Below are positions 15,111 through 22,490 of a stretch of 22,490 nt of DNA, piece after piece; the first letter of the stretch is position 1, and each line of letters begins with the position of its first letter. Under the pieces are notes generated by a model. It made no database searches. It worked only from the letters and a program-made list of their open reading frames with translations, and had not been told where the DNA came from. This stretch comes from UBA7359 sp964392105. GTDB lineage: Bacteria; Pseudomonadota; Gammaproteobacteria; Eutrophobiales; Eutrophobiaceae. The position numbers and the translations under genes are program-made. The DNA lies in contig CAYMPA010000037.1 of the NCBI GenBank assembly GCA_964392105.1, positions 1-22,490 of the forward strand, in the 5' to 3' direction.

Positions 15111-18014
15111 TTAGTTTTCCTCATAATCACTCAAGGGTACACAACTACAAAACAGATTCTTATCACCATAAGTATTATTAATCCGGCCTACAGGCGGCCA
15201 GTATTTATCATGATGGTGTTCCAGCATCGGGAAACAAGCCTGCTCCCTGGTGTAGGGTCGATCCCATTCCTCGGCTATCAACGCCTTGTGTGTATGGGGT
15301 GCATTGCGTAATAAATTATTTTCAGGATCGGCAAGACCGTTTTCAATAGCGGCAATTTCTTCGCGTATGGCGATCATGGTCTCACAAAAACGATCCAGTT
15401 CACGTTTATTCTCGCTCTCTGTGGGTTCTATCATTAACGTATCGGCAACCGGAAATGACATGGTCGGTGCATGGAAGCCATAGTCGATCAATCGCTTTGC
15501 CAGATCGTCCACAGTAATGCCACAAGAGGCCTTAATGGCACGTAAATCAATAATACATTCATGGGCAATCATGCCATTTTTACCGGTATACAGAATAGGA
15601 TAATGGGGTGCTAGGCGTTTGGCAATATAGTTGGCATTCAAGATGGCAACCAATGTCGCACGTCTTAATCCGGCATCGCGCATCATGGCGATATAGGCCC
15701 AGGAGATAGTCAGGATACTGGCCGAACCCCAGGGTGCTGCCGATATCGTTCCAATAGTTCCTGCCGGACTGGCATCCGGGTTTATTCCATCGACGACGGG
15801 ATGATCAGGCAAAAACGGGGCTAGATGTCCTTTGACACCAATTGGTCCAACACCGGGACCACCACCACCATGCGGTATGCTAAAGGTCTTGTGTAAATTC
15901 AGGTGTGCGACATCAGCACCAACCTTGCCGGGACGAGAGATGCCGACAAGCGCATTAAAGTTAGCGCCATCCAGGTAAACCTGCCCGCCGTGTTGGTGTA
16001 TAACATCACAAATTTCACAAAAGGCTTCTTCAAACACACCATGTGTGGAGGGGTATGTGATCATTAACGCAGCCAGGTTTTGTGAATGTTGTTCTGCTTT
16101 TTGTTTCAGATCTTCTACATCCACATTGCCATTTTCATCACAGGCTATAACTACAATCTTCATGCCCGCCATACGGGCGCTGGCGGGATTGGTGCCGTGT
16201 GCTGACGCAGGGATTAAACACACATCACGTTGTCCTTCTCCACGCACTTCATGATATTTTCGAATGACTAACAGACCAGCATATTCGCCTTGTGATCCTG
16301 CATTGGGTTGCAAGGAAAAGGCATCGAAGCCGGTTAAGTCGCAGAGCATGTCTTCCAGTTCTTCAAACAACTGTAGATAACCTTGCGCCTGATCGAGTGG
16401 TGCAAACGGATGCATGGCATTAAATTCACGATAAGAAAGTGCCTGTAATTCAACCGAGGCATTCAGTTTCATTGTGCAGGAACCCAACGGGATCATGGCC
16501 CTGTCCAGGGTAATATCCCTACGCGCCAGGCGGCGCATATAACGCATCATTTCCGTTTCGGAATGATAATCCTGAAAAACCGGGTGTATTAAAAAGTCAC
16601 TACTGCGTTGTAAGTCTTGTGGGATGCATTCTTCCAAGTGTTTATCGATCTCGACTAGATCCAGTTTTTCATCGGCATTTGAATCAAATACCCGCCACAA
16701 CATTTTCAATTCCTGCCGAGAGGTTGTTTCATCAAATGAAATACCGAGCGTGTCATTATCGATAACACGGAGATTAATACGCGATTCACGCGCCTTTGCT
16801 GCGAGTCGCCTTGCCCTTCCCGGTGTCTTTACAGTGATGGTGTCAAAGTAGCTATCGGTTACGATTTCATAACCCAATTGAGCTAACCCGGATACCAGTA
16901 TTTGTGTCATTCGATGTACACGTCCCGCGATTAAGCGAAGTCCTTTCTTTCCGTGATAGATAGCATAAAACCCAGCGATGATGGCGAGCAGGACTTGTGA
17001 TGTACAGATATTACTGGTGGCTTTATCGCGGCGGATATGTTGTTCACGGGTTTGTAAGGCCATACGTAATGCCTGCTCATCATGACTGTCTATCGACACG
17101 CCAATGAGGCGGCCCGGCATGGATCGAACATAGGCTTCACGCGTTGCGTAGTAGGCTGCATGGGGGCCGCCGTATCCCATGGGTACACCAAAACGTTGGC
17201 TGCTGCCCACAACAATATCGGCATCCATCTCGCCGGGAGATGTTAATAACACCAGGCTTAACAGATCTGCTGCCACAGTGACTATTGCAGATTGCTCGTG
17301 TGCAGATTGCACGACGGGACGAATATCGTTTATTTGTCCGCTGGAACCTGGATATTGTACAAGTACACCGAATACGCCTTTATCCTGTAATTCGTTCCAG
17401 GGATCGCCAATGATAATGTCAAATCCTAAAGACCGTGCACGAGTTTGTACGACGGCAATGGTTTGTGGGTGGCAGTCTTTATCAATAAAGAAGGTATTCG
17501 ACTTCGTCTTCGCCACACGTTTTGACATGGCCATTGCCTCTGCAGCCGCGGTAGCCTCATCTAGTAACGAGGCATTGGCGATCTCCATACCGGTGAGATC
17601 GATAATCATTTGTTGGAAATTAAGTAGTGCCTCCAGACGTCCTTGACTGATCTCCGCCTGATAGGGGGTATAGGCGGTATACCAACCCGGATTCTCCAAA
17701 ACATTGCGCTTGATTACAGCAGGCATGATAGTGCCGTAATACCCCATACCAATCATGGAAATAAAAACATGATTACGTTCGCGCAAGCGGCGTAAGTAGG
17801 TAATCACAGCACGTTCGCTTTTTGCTTCCGGTAATGCGAGGGGTTCGCGGGAAATCAAATTTTCCGGAACGACTTTGTCGATAATTTCTTCCAGGGAATC
17901 AAAATTAAGATACTCAAGTATCTCACCGATTTGCTCATGTGTAGAACCTATATGGCGGCGAATAAAATCACCGCGCATTTCTAATTTCTCTAAAGATTGT
18001 TGATTGTTTGTCAT
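15111..18014 (-). CDS. gcvP: Glycine dehydrogenase (aminomethyl-transferring), P protein
   Basis: A 967-residue single-chain P protein (E. coli 957), not split into two subunits. It decarboxylates glycine using PLP and passes the aminomethyl group to lipoyl-GcvH. The PLP lysine is Lys709 in NLHKTFSIPHGGGGPGVGP, with the glycine-rich loop complete. The N-terminal half is the usual non-catalytic paralogous domain (FIRRHIG at about 17-23). The start ATG at 18014 aligns with E. coli GcvP, but there is no Shine-Dalgarno sequence: the upstream bases are heptamer repeats. A second ATG at 17978 has an AGAGA upstream, but would shorten the conserved N-terminus. Confidence 0.97.
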   Translation of the reverse strand: MTNNQQSLEKLEMRGDFIRRHIGSTHEQIGEILEYLNFDSLEEIIDKVVPENLISREPLALPEAKSERAVITYLRRLRERNHVFISMIGMGYYGTIMPAVIKRNVLENPGWYTAYTPYQAEISQGRLEALLNFQQMIIDLTGMEIANASLLDEATAAAEAMAMSKRVAKTKSNTFFIDKDCHPQTIAVVQTRARSLGFDIIIGDPWNELQDKGVFGVLVQYPGSSGQINDIRPVVQSAHEQSAIVTVAADLLSLVLLTSPGEMDADIVVGSSQRFGVPMGYGGPHAAYYATREAYVRSMPGRLIGVSIDSHDEQALRMALQTREQHIRRDKATSNICTSQVLLAIIAGFYAIYHGKKGLRLIAGRVHRMTQILVSGLAQLGYEIVTDSYFDTITVKTPGRARRLAAKARESRINLRVIDNDTLGISFDETTSRQELKMLWRVFDSNADEKLDLVEIDKHLEECIPQDLQRSSDFLIHPVFQDYHSETEMMRYMRRLARRDITLDRAMIPLGSCTMKLNASVELQALSYREFNAMHPFAPLDQAQGYLQLFEELEDMLCDLTGFDAFSLQPNAGSQGEYAGLLVIRKYHEVRGEGQRDVCLIPASAHGTNPASARMAGMKIVVIACDENGNVDVEDLKQKAEQHSQNLAALMITYPSTHGVFEEAFCEICDVIHQHGGQVYLDGANFNALVGISRPGKVGADVAHLNLHKTFSIPHGGGGPGVGPIGVKGHLAPFLPDHPVVDGINPDASPAGTIGTISAAPWGSASILTISWAYIAMMRDAGLRRATLVAILNANYIAKRLAPHYPILYTGKNGMIAHECIIDLRAIKASCGITVDDLAKRLIDYGFHAPTMSFPVADTLMIEPTESENKRELDRFCETMIAIREEIAAIENGLADPENNLLRNAPHTHKALIAEEWDRPYTREQACFPMLEHHHDKYWPPVGRINNTYGDKNLFCSCVPLSDYEEN

Positions 18015-18042
18015 TTGTTATTGGTCACGGGTTACTTGTTAC
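18008..18042. repeat. Heptamer repeat running into the gcvP start codon
   Basis: Five consecutive 7-bp units on the plus strand: TTGTCAT, TTGTTAT, TGGTCAC, GGGTTAC, TTGTTAC, consensus NNGTYAY. On the coding strand this is a run of GTAACAA-like units, the last of which contains the gcvP ATG. Units are degenerate but in strict 7-base phase. Confidence 0.75.
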
Positions 18043-18090
18043 TCATAGGTAGATCTTAAGCAAATAGGATCTTAGCAGACATAAAAAAAT

Positions 18091-18168
18091 CATCAGCCAC
18101 GGAGGTCACAGAGTAACAAAAACAGTTATTTTTCTTTGTCCTTGTATGCTTGTCTCAGTGGCACTGTT
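18091..18168. repeat. Degenerate hairpin-like element between gcvH and gcvP
   Basis: The spacer holds CAGCCACGGAGGTCACAGAG at 18094-18113 and, about 45 bp later, CTCAGTGGCACTG (18154-18166). GCCAC (18096-18100) and GTGGC (18158-18162) are inverted. The left arm resembles the widespread intergenic phrase 'CCACGGAGGTCACAGAG' seen in many environmental bacterial genomes. Only one copy is present, so family membership is inference. Confidence 0.45.
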
Positions 18169-18192
18169 TTTAATTTCGTATTCACAAATTAT

Positions 18193-18567
18193 TCACGTCA
18201 CGTATGCTTGATAAGCCTCTTCATCCATAAGTTGTTCAAGCTCGTCTGGATTATCGAGTTTTACGATTAATAACCAGCCTTCTTCTGTTGGAGCAGTATT
18301 CACTTTTTCAGGTTCATCACTGAGTTGCTCATTAATTTCAATAACCGTACAACTCACTGGTGATTTAACATCACTGGCGACTTTAACAGACTCAACCACC
18401 GCTGCGTCGTCGTCTTTGTTGAGTTGTTTCCCCACTTCGGGTAGTTCGACATAGACGACATCGCCCAATTGGTCTTGTGCATAATTGGTAATCCCAATGA
18501 TAGCGGTGCCATCTCCATTCAGACGTAACCATTCATGATCTTTGCTGTATTTCAATTCACTCGTCAA
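18193..18567 (-). CDS. gcvH: Glycine cleavage system H protein
   Basis: A 124-residue lipoyl carrier that shuttles the aminomethyl group among P, T and L proteins. Lys62 in VVESVKVASDVKSP is the lipoylation site. The conserved N-terminus YSKDHEWL and the C-terminal GWLLIVKL are present. Translation starts at TTG (18567), with AAGGA 7 nt upstream; no ATG in frame would keep the conserved N-terminus. It begins 14 bp after the gcvT stop, so the two are co-transcribed. The following 178-bp gap before gcvP is unusual for this operon and is occupied by repeat-like sequence. Confidence 0.96.
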   Translation of the reverse strand: MTSELKYSKDHEWLRLNGDGTAIIGITNYAQDQLGDVVYVELPEVGKQLNKDDDAAVVESVKVASDVKSPVSCTVIEINEQLSDEPEKVNTAPTEEGWLLIVKLDNPDELEQLMDEEAYQAYVT

Positions 18568-18581
18568 TTATTTTTCCTTCA

Positions 18582-19694
18582 TTATCTATTATGGTATCGA
18601 TGTTCGATAAAGGGTAATCCAACAACTTCTACCTCTTGTATCCGATCCCGAATATTGACTTTTAGTCTCTGACCCAACGTGGTGAATTCTTTTTTCACAT
18701 AAGCCATGGCAATGGGTCTTGCAATACTTGGCCCAAAACCACCACTGGTTATAGTGCCTATTCTCTCATCTTGTTCATTGATCAAATTCATTCCTTCACG
18801 TAGTGGTGCTTTGCCTTCAGATTGGATCCCAACACGCAAACGTTTGCTACCGTTGGTAATTTGTTCACGGATAGGTTCAAGACCTGGATAGGCTTGTGAA
18901 CTATCCAGTAAACGTGATTTTGCAATAACCCAATCCAAACCTGCTTCTACAGGCGAAGTATCACCATTAATATCATGACCATACAAGCAGTAACCTGCCT
19001 CTAAGCGCAACGAATCACGTGCGCCCAGTCCAATCAACGCCACTTCAGGCTGTTCTAATAAACAGTTTGCAATATTTTCTGCCTGATCAGACGGTACTGA
19101 AATTTCAAAACCGTCTTCACCCGTATAGCCGCATCGATTGATAAAACACGAAACACCCTTAAATTGAAACTGACTCCCTGTCATAAAAGTTAAACCATTT
19201 GCTTCAGGACAAAGGCGTTGCATAACAGCCGCCGCTTGTGGACCTTGTAAGGCGAGTAAGGACTGATCCACAAGTGTTTCGATATTACATGACCCGTTTA
19301 ATTGCTTATGCAAGTAGTTTAAATCCGTTTCTTTACAGGCGGCATTCACAACCAGAAAAAGGTGATTACCTGCATTCGTCACCATTAGATCATCGATGAT
19401 GCCACCGGAATCATTGGTCAACACGCTATAGCGTTGTTGCTGTTCAACTAAACTTTCTATCGAATTGGGAACCAGTGTTTCCAGGGCGTGTGCAACGTTA
19501 TTGCCGGAGAGTTTCACCTGCCCCATGTGTGAGATGTCAAACAGGCCTGCCTGGCTGCGGGTATGCAAATGCTCATGTTTGATCCCGGTAGCGTATTGTA
19601 CCGGCATCGAATAACCGGCAAACGAAACCATGCGCCCACCCTTGTTGGTGTGTAATCGGTATAACGGTGTTTGTTTTAGTTCGTCTGATGACAT
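18582..19694 (-). CDS. gcvT: Glycine cleavage system T protein (aminomethyltransferase)
   Basis: A 370-residue T protein. It transfers the methylene group from the H protein to tetrahydrofolate and releases ammonia. The N-terminus PLYRLHTNKGGRMVSFAGYSMP and the sequence SGGIIDDLMVTNAG, which contains the catalytic aspartate region, match the family. YTGEDGFEIS is the conserved folate-site loop. The C-terminal GCV_T_C domain is complete. The spacer to parE upstream is only 67 bp, too short for the tandem glycine riboswitch that often controls this operon. A weak GGA ribosome site precedes the ATG. Confidence 0.97.
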   Translation of the reverse strand: MSSDELKQTPLYRLHTNKGGRMVSFAGYSMPVQYATGIKHEHLHTRSQAGLFDISHMGQVKLSGNNVAHALETLVPNSIESLVEQQQRYSVLTNDSGGIIDDLMVTNAGNHLFLVVNAACKETDLNYLHKQLNGSCNIETLVDQSLLALQGPQAAAVMQRLCPEANGLTFMTGSQFQFKGVSCFINRCGYTGEDGFEISVPSDQAENIANCLLEQPEVALIGLGARDSLRLEAGYCLYGHDINGDTSPVEAGLDWVIAKSRLLDSSQAYPGLEPIREQITNGSKRLRVGIQSEGKAPLREGMNLINEQDERIGTITSGGFGPSIARPIAMAYVKKEFTTLGQRLKVNIRDRIQEVEVVGLPFIEHRYHNR

Positions 19695-19761
19695 TGCCTA
19701 ATCCAGATGCTGGTATAATGTTTTATCGTTTCCCTGGCCTTTCAAACGGTTGGTGATTTTT

Positions 19762-21651
19762 CTAAACTACAACGGCCTTATCACCTTTAGTCTCAAGCCA
19801 TTTTTTTCTATCAGCCGCGCGTTTTTTAGCCAATAACATATCCATTACCTTTATCGCCTGTTTTTCATTCGGCAAGGTCAATTGTACCAGGCGTCTTGTT
19901 TCAGTTGCCATGGTCGTTTCACGTAACTGTATCGGGTTCATCTCACCCAGCCCCTTGAAACGTTGCACACTGACATTGCCGCGTTTTTTTTCTGCAGTGA
20001 TCTTATCCAGAATGCCTTGTTTTTCAGAATCGTCGAGTGCGTAGTAAACGTTCTTTGCGACATCAATTCGATAAAGCGGTGGCATTGCGACATAAACATG
20101 ACCATTTTCAACCAGCGGTTTGAAGTGTTTAAGAAATAAGGCACATATCAGGGTTGCGATATGAGCGCCATCTGAATCGGCATCAGCAAGAATGCATATC
20201 TTGCCATAGCGTAAACCGGATAAATCATCCGAACCCGGATCAACACCAATGGCAACGGCGATATCATGCACTTCCTTGGAAGATAAAACTTCAGCGGAAT
20301 CAACTTCCCAGGTATTTAAAATTTTGCCACGTAATGGCATCACGGCCTGAAACTCCCGATCACGGGCCTGCTTGGCAGAACCGCCTGCTGAATCACCTTC
20401 AACCAGAAACAACTCGGACACACTGATGTCCTGCATTGAACAGTCTGCTAATTTTCCAGGTAAGGCCGGCCCCCCACTGATTTTTTTACGGACAATTTTT
20501 TTACTGGACTTCAGTCGTTTCTGGGCAGCCGTAATAACGATTTCGGCAATACGCTCGCCCATCTCTACATGTTGATGTAACCATTGACTAAAGGCATCTT
20601 TTACGACACCTGAGACAAATGTTGTGCATTCACGCGAAGAAAGACGTTCTTTGGCTTGTCCGGCAAATTGCGGGTCATCCATTTTTACTGATAACAGGTA
20701 ACAGCAATTATCCCAGATATCGTCTGCACTTAATTTAATACCGCGTGGTAACAGGTTTCTGGATTCACAAAAATCACGAATGGCATCCAGCAATCCCTGC
20801 CGCATACCATTAACATGCGTACCGCCTTGAAGTGTTGGAACAAGATTGACATAACTTTCCGTTACCATTTCTCCAGGATCAGTTGCCCAATGGACTGCCC
20901 AATCGACTGCCTCATGTTCACCTTGCATGGAACCTAAAAAGGGTTCAGGTGGAAGCAGCTCAATGCCTGCCAATTCTTCTGCTAAATAAGTTTTAATGCC
21001 ATCTTGATAACACCATTCTTCTTTATCTTTTTTAGCTTCATCATTGAAACGGATAATAAGTCCCGGACATAAGACAGCCTTGGCCCGCATCAAGTGCTTG
21101 AGTTTTGCTATGGCAAATTTGGTTGAATCAAAATACTTTGCATCAGGCCAGAATCGAATTGTTGTTCCGGTATTTTTTTTGCCCACATTTCCAACAACAT
21201 CCAGGCCTGAACGTTTTTCACCACCCTTGAATGACATATTGTATTCTTTGCCATCGCGCTTGACCCAAACCTCCAGATTTTTTGAAAGAGCATTGACAAC
21301 AGAAACACCAACGCCGTGCAGGCCGCCGGAAAATTTATAATTTTTATTGGAAAATTTACCACCTGCATGCAGGCGGGTCAGAATGACTTCAACGCCCGAT
21401 AGTTTTTCGCCGGGATGTTTATCGACTGGCATTCCACGACCATTATCCGATACGGTAACCGAGCCATCCTTATGCAAGGTAACGTCTATTTTTGAGGCAT
21501 AACCGGAAATGGCCTCATCGACACTGTTGTCCAGGACTTCCTGAACAAGATGATTCGGACGTGTAGTGTCTGTGTACATTCCCGGTCGTTTGCGAACCGG
21601 TTCCAGACCTGTTAATACCTCGATATCAGAGGCATCATATTTTGATGACAA
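19762..21651 (-). CDS. parE: DNA topoisomerase IV subunit B
   Basis: A 629-residue ParE (E. coli 630). The GHKL ATPase motifs are EVLDNSVDEA, DNGRGMPV and GLHGVGVSVVNALS; the TOPRIM domain has EGDSAGGSAKQARDREFQA, PLRGKILN and DADSDGAHI. The shorter length than GyrB, without its extra insert, and the sequence RPGMYTDTTRPNHL identify ParE. The start is TTG at 21651, aligned with the E. coli N-terminus (MSSKYDASDIEVLTGLEPV); an upstream in-frame stop rules out an earlier start. A GAG ribosome site is about 10 bp upstream. It is followed by gcvT in the same direction. Confidence 0.97.
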   Translation of the reverse strand: MSSKYDASDIEVLTGLEPVRKRPGMYTDTTRPNHLVQEVLDNSVDEAISGYASKIDVTLHKDGSVTVSDNGRGMPVDKHPGEKLSGVEVILTRLHAGGKFSNKNYKFSGGLHGVGVSVVNALSKNLEVWVKRDGKEYNMSFKGGEKRSGLDVVGNVGKKNTGTTIRFWPDAKYFDSTKFAIAKLKHLMRAKAVLCPGLIIRFNDEAKKDKEEWCYQDGIKTYLAEELAGIELLPPEPFLGSMQGEHEAVDWAVHWATDPGEMVTESYVNLVPTLQGGTHVNGMRQGLLDAIRDFCESRNLLPRGIKLSADDIWDNCCYLLSVKMDDPQFAGQAKERLSSRECTTFVSGVVKDAFSQWLHQHVEMGERIAEIVITAAQKRLKSSKKIVRKKISGGPALPGKLADCSMQDISVSELFLVEGDSAGGSAKQARDREFQAVMPLRGKILNTWEVDSAEVLSSKEVHDIAVAIGVDPGSDDLSGLRYGKICILADADSDGAHIATLICALFLKHFKPLVENGHVYVAMPPLYRIDVAKNVYYALDDSEKQGILDKITAEKKRGNVSVQRFKGLGEMNPIQLRETTMATETRRLVQLTLPNEKQAIKVMDMLLAKKRAADRKKWLETKGDKAVVV

Positions 21652-21716
21652 GTGTATTTATCTCACTATTTAGTAAATTGCGATAGGATACATGCGTTTT
21701 CGACGATGGTGTGTCG

Positions 21717-21742
21717 ATTATACTCATTTGAAATGAGTGTAA
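21717..21742 (-). promoter_or_regulatory. Palindrome with -10-like box upstream of parE
   Basis: TTATACTCATTT and AAATGAGTGTAA form an almost perfect 12-bp inverted repeat around one G (21718-21742, one T-G wobble). On the minus strand a perfect TATAAT (complement of 21717-21722) sits at its parE-proximal end, 66 bp before the parE start. No T-run follows, so an operator or promoter is more likely than a terminator, though a processing hairpin after the DUF3501 gene is possible. Confidence 0.4.
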
Positions 21743-21756
21743 GGAAGTTGAATTAT

Positions 21757-22341
21757 CTAATCCAGATCAGATACTAGTGAATCGCGAATATGTTGTGGTA
21801 CCGGATCGACGCTGTGTTGATAAGCTGGATGGTTGATACCGGCTGTTAACTGGCTGCCCAGATTTAACGCGGCAACCATTTCCTGACTTAATTCAAATCT
21901 TAAAAAGTGTACGGAAGAGGTTTTCTTTTCATTATCACGTTCGAGATCTTCATCGGCTATTGGATAAACTTCATTAAAACCATCAACCTTGACCCAAACC
22001 TTGTCTTCTATCCCGATCATTTTTGTTAAGGCTATTCGACGTTCTGCCTCATCAGGGTATTCAATCATGAAAGTTACTTTCCAATTGAGACCATCCGGAA
22101 TCAAGGGATTATATGTTTCCAGTTGTTCTTCAATACCTTCTGCCTCAAAGATACGCTCGGCACGCAAGATTTCCTGAACCTGGTATTGCATGATCAAATG
22201 ATCTTCAAAATATAAGGTCACATTCGGCCCAATAGCTAATTGGCGATTTTTTTTATGCTCCATCACCTCAGCCCGAAAATCATTTCGAATCTCTGCATAT
22301 TTTTCAAGTGTAAAGAGACTGTCACGTGTTAATTTTTGCAT
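21757..22341 (-). CDS. DUF3501 family protein
   Basis: A 194-residue soluble protein of the DUF3501 family. Typical stretches are MQKLTRDSLFTLEKYAEIR at the start, EVMEHKKNRQLAIGPNVTLY, FEDHLIMQYQVQE, and NPLIPDGLNWKVTFMIEYPD. The C-terminal NHPAYQHSVDPVPQHIRDSL and DLD end is also typical. I chose the ATG at 22341, as in other family members, rather than an ATG 11 codons upstream; GAGGA lies about 10 bp before it. In many Proteobacteria, to my recollection, DUF3501 genes follow an iron-sulfur (GlpC-like) protein and a rubrerythrin-like protein. Those would lie beyond the right edge. Its biochemical role is not established. Confidence 0.9.
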   Translation of the reverse strand: MQKLTRDSLFTLEKYAEIRNDFRAEVMEHKKNRQLAIGPNVTLYFEDHLIMQYQVQEILRAERIFEAEGIEEQLETYNPLIPDGLNWKVTFMIEYPDEAERRIALTKMIGIEDKVWVKVDGFNEVYPIADEDLERDNEKKTSSVHFLRFELSQEMVAALNLGSQLTAGINHPAYQHSVDPVPQHIRDSLVSDLD

Positions 22342-22453
22342 TATCCAAGAATCCTCAGATGGACTCGTTTGCACCGTGAATTATTTATAAAGAATTGCAT
22401 GTTAAGTGTGCGTTTTTCAGGTTCAATTGCGCCGACTAGAAAGCCGCGCATAG

Positions 22454-22490
22454 TTATCTCCATGGAAGGAGTGTATGTCGCGAGAGGACA
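22454..22490. repeat. Dispersed intergenic repeat, copy 2 (cut by window edge)
   Basis: Bases 22454-22485 repeat 11356-11387 with two differences at 22466-22467. After that the copies diverge by a short deletion (GAGAGGACA against GAGAAGGCAGGACG). The rest of the element is outside the window. Confidence 0.75.

Noticed and set aside
17179..17646. 155-codon open frame antisense to gcvP
   Set aside because: It lies fully within gcvP on the other strand, has no recognisable domain, and is explained by codon bias of the real gene.
19695..19761. Glycine riboswitch upstream of gcvT
   Set aside because: Only 67 bp separate parE from gcvT, less than one aptamer with its expression platform, and no GGA-type conserved core is seen.

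Overview
This window looks like chromosomal DNA from a moderately AT-rich gammaproteobacterium. The evidence is the complete EF-P beta-lysylation set (efp, epmA, epmB, with Lys34 in EF-P), topoisomerase IV genes parE and parC, a single-chain GcvP, a YoaA/DinG-type iron-sulfur helicase near tsaB, and DUF2789 and DUF3501 proteins. The genus cannot be named from the sequence alone. There are no rRNA or tRNA genes, CRISPR arrays, transposases or phage genes. Most of the window is housekeeping.

Layout. (1) 22-2985 (-): a very long FapA/DUF342 protein with a nearly perfect internal 513-bp tandem repeat. (2) 3338-7474: tsaB (+), a CpdA-like phosphodiesterase (-), an O-methyltransferase (+) and a YoaA-like helicase (-), closely packed in alternating orientation. 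(3) 7610-11242: the EF-P modification locus. efp (-) and epmB (+) diverge from a 72-bp spacer; a likely operon DUF2789-epmA-DUF6998-like follows on the minus strand. A structured repeat-like element and a likely terminator lie between efp and DUF2789. (4) 11331-12737: a small accessory island with an intrinsic terminator, a dispersed repeat, a brnT-brnA module whose toxin gene carries an in-frame stop, and a convergent higB-higA module with a 27-bp palindromic operator. (5) 12765-22341 (all minus): DUF3501, parE, gcvT, gcvH, gcvP, parC in transcription order. The glycine cleavage genes sit between the two topoisomerase IV subunits. A second, partial copy of the dispersed repeat lies at the right edge.

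How the genes work together. EpmB makes (R)-beta-lysine and EpmA attaches it to Lys34 of EF-P, which relieves ribosome stalling at polyproline. GcvT, GcvH and GcvP are three of the four glycine cleavage proteins; the L protein is not here. ParC and ParE form topoisomerase IV. TsaB belongs to the tRNA t6A machinery. 

The most interesting items are the homogenised repeat in the FapA-like gene, the broken BrnT toxin beside an intact BrnA, heptamer repeats running into the gcvP start codon, the two uncharacterised genes flanking epmA, and the intergenic repeat elements. I do not see a clear new multi-gene defence or metabolic system.
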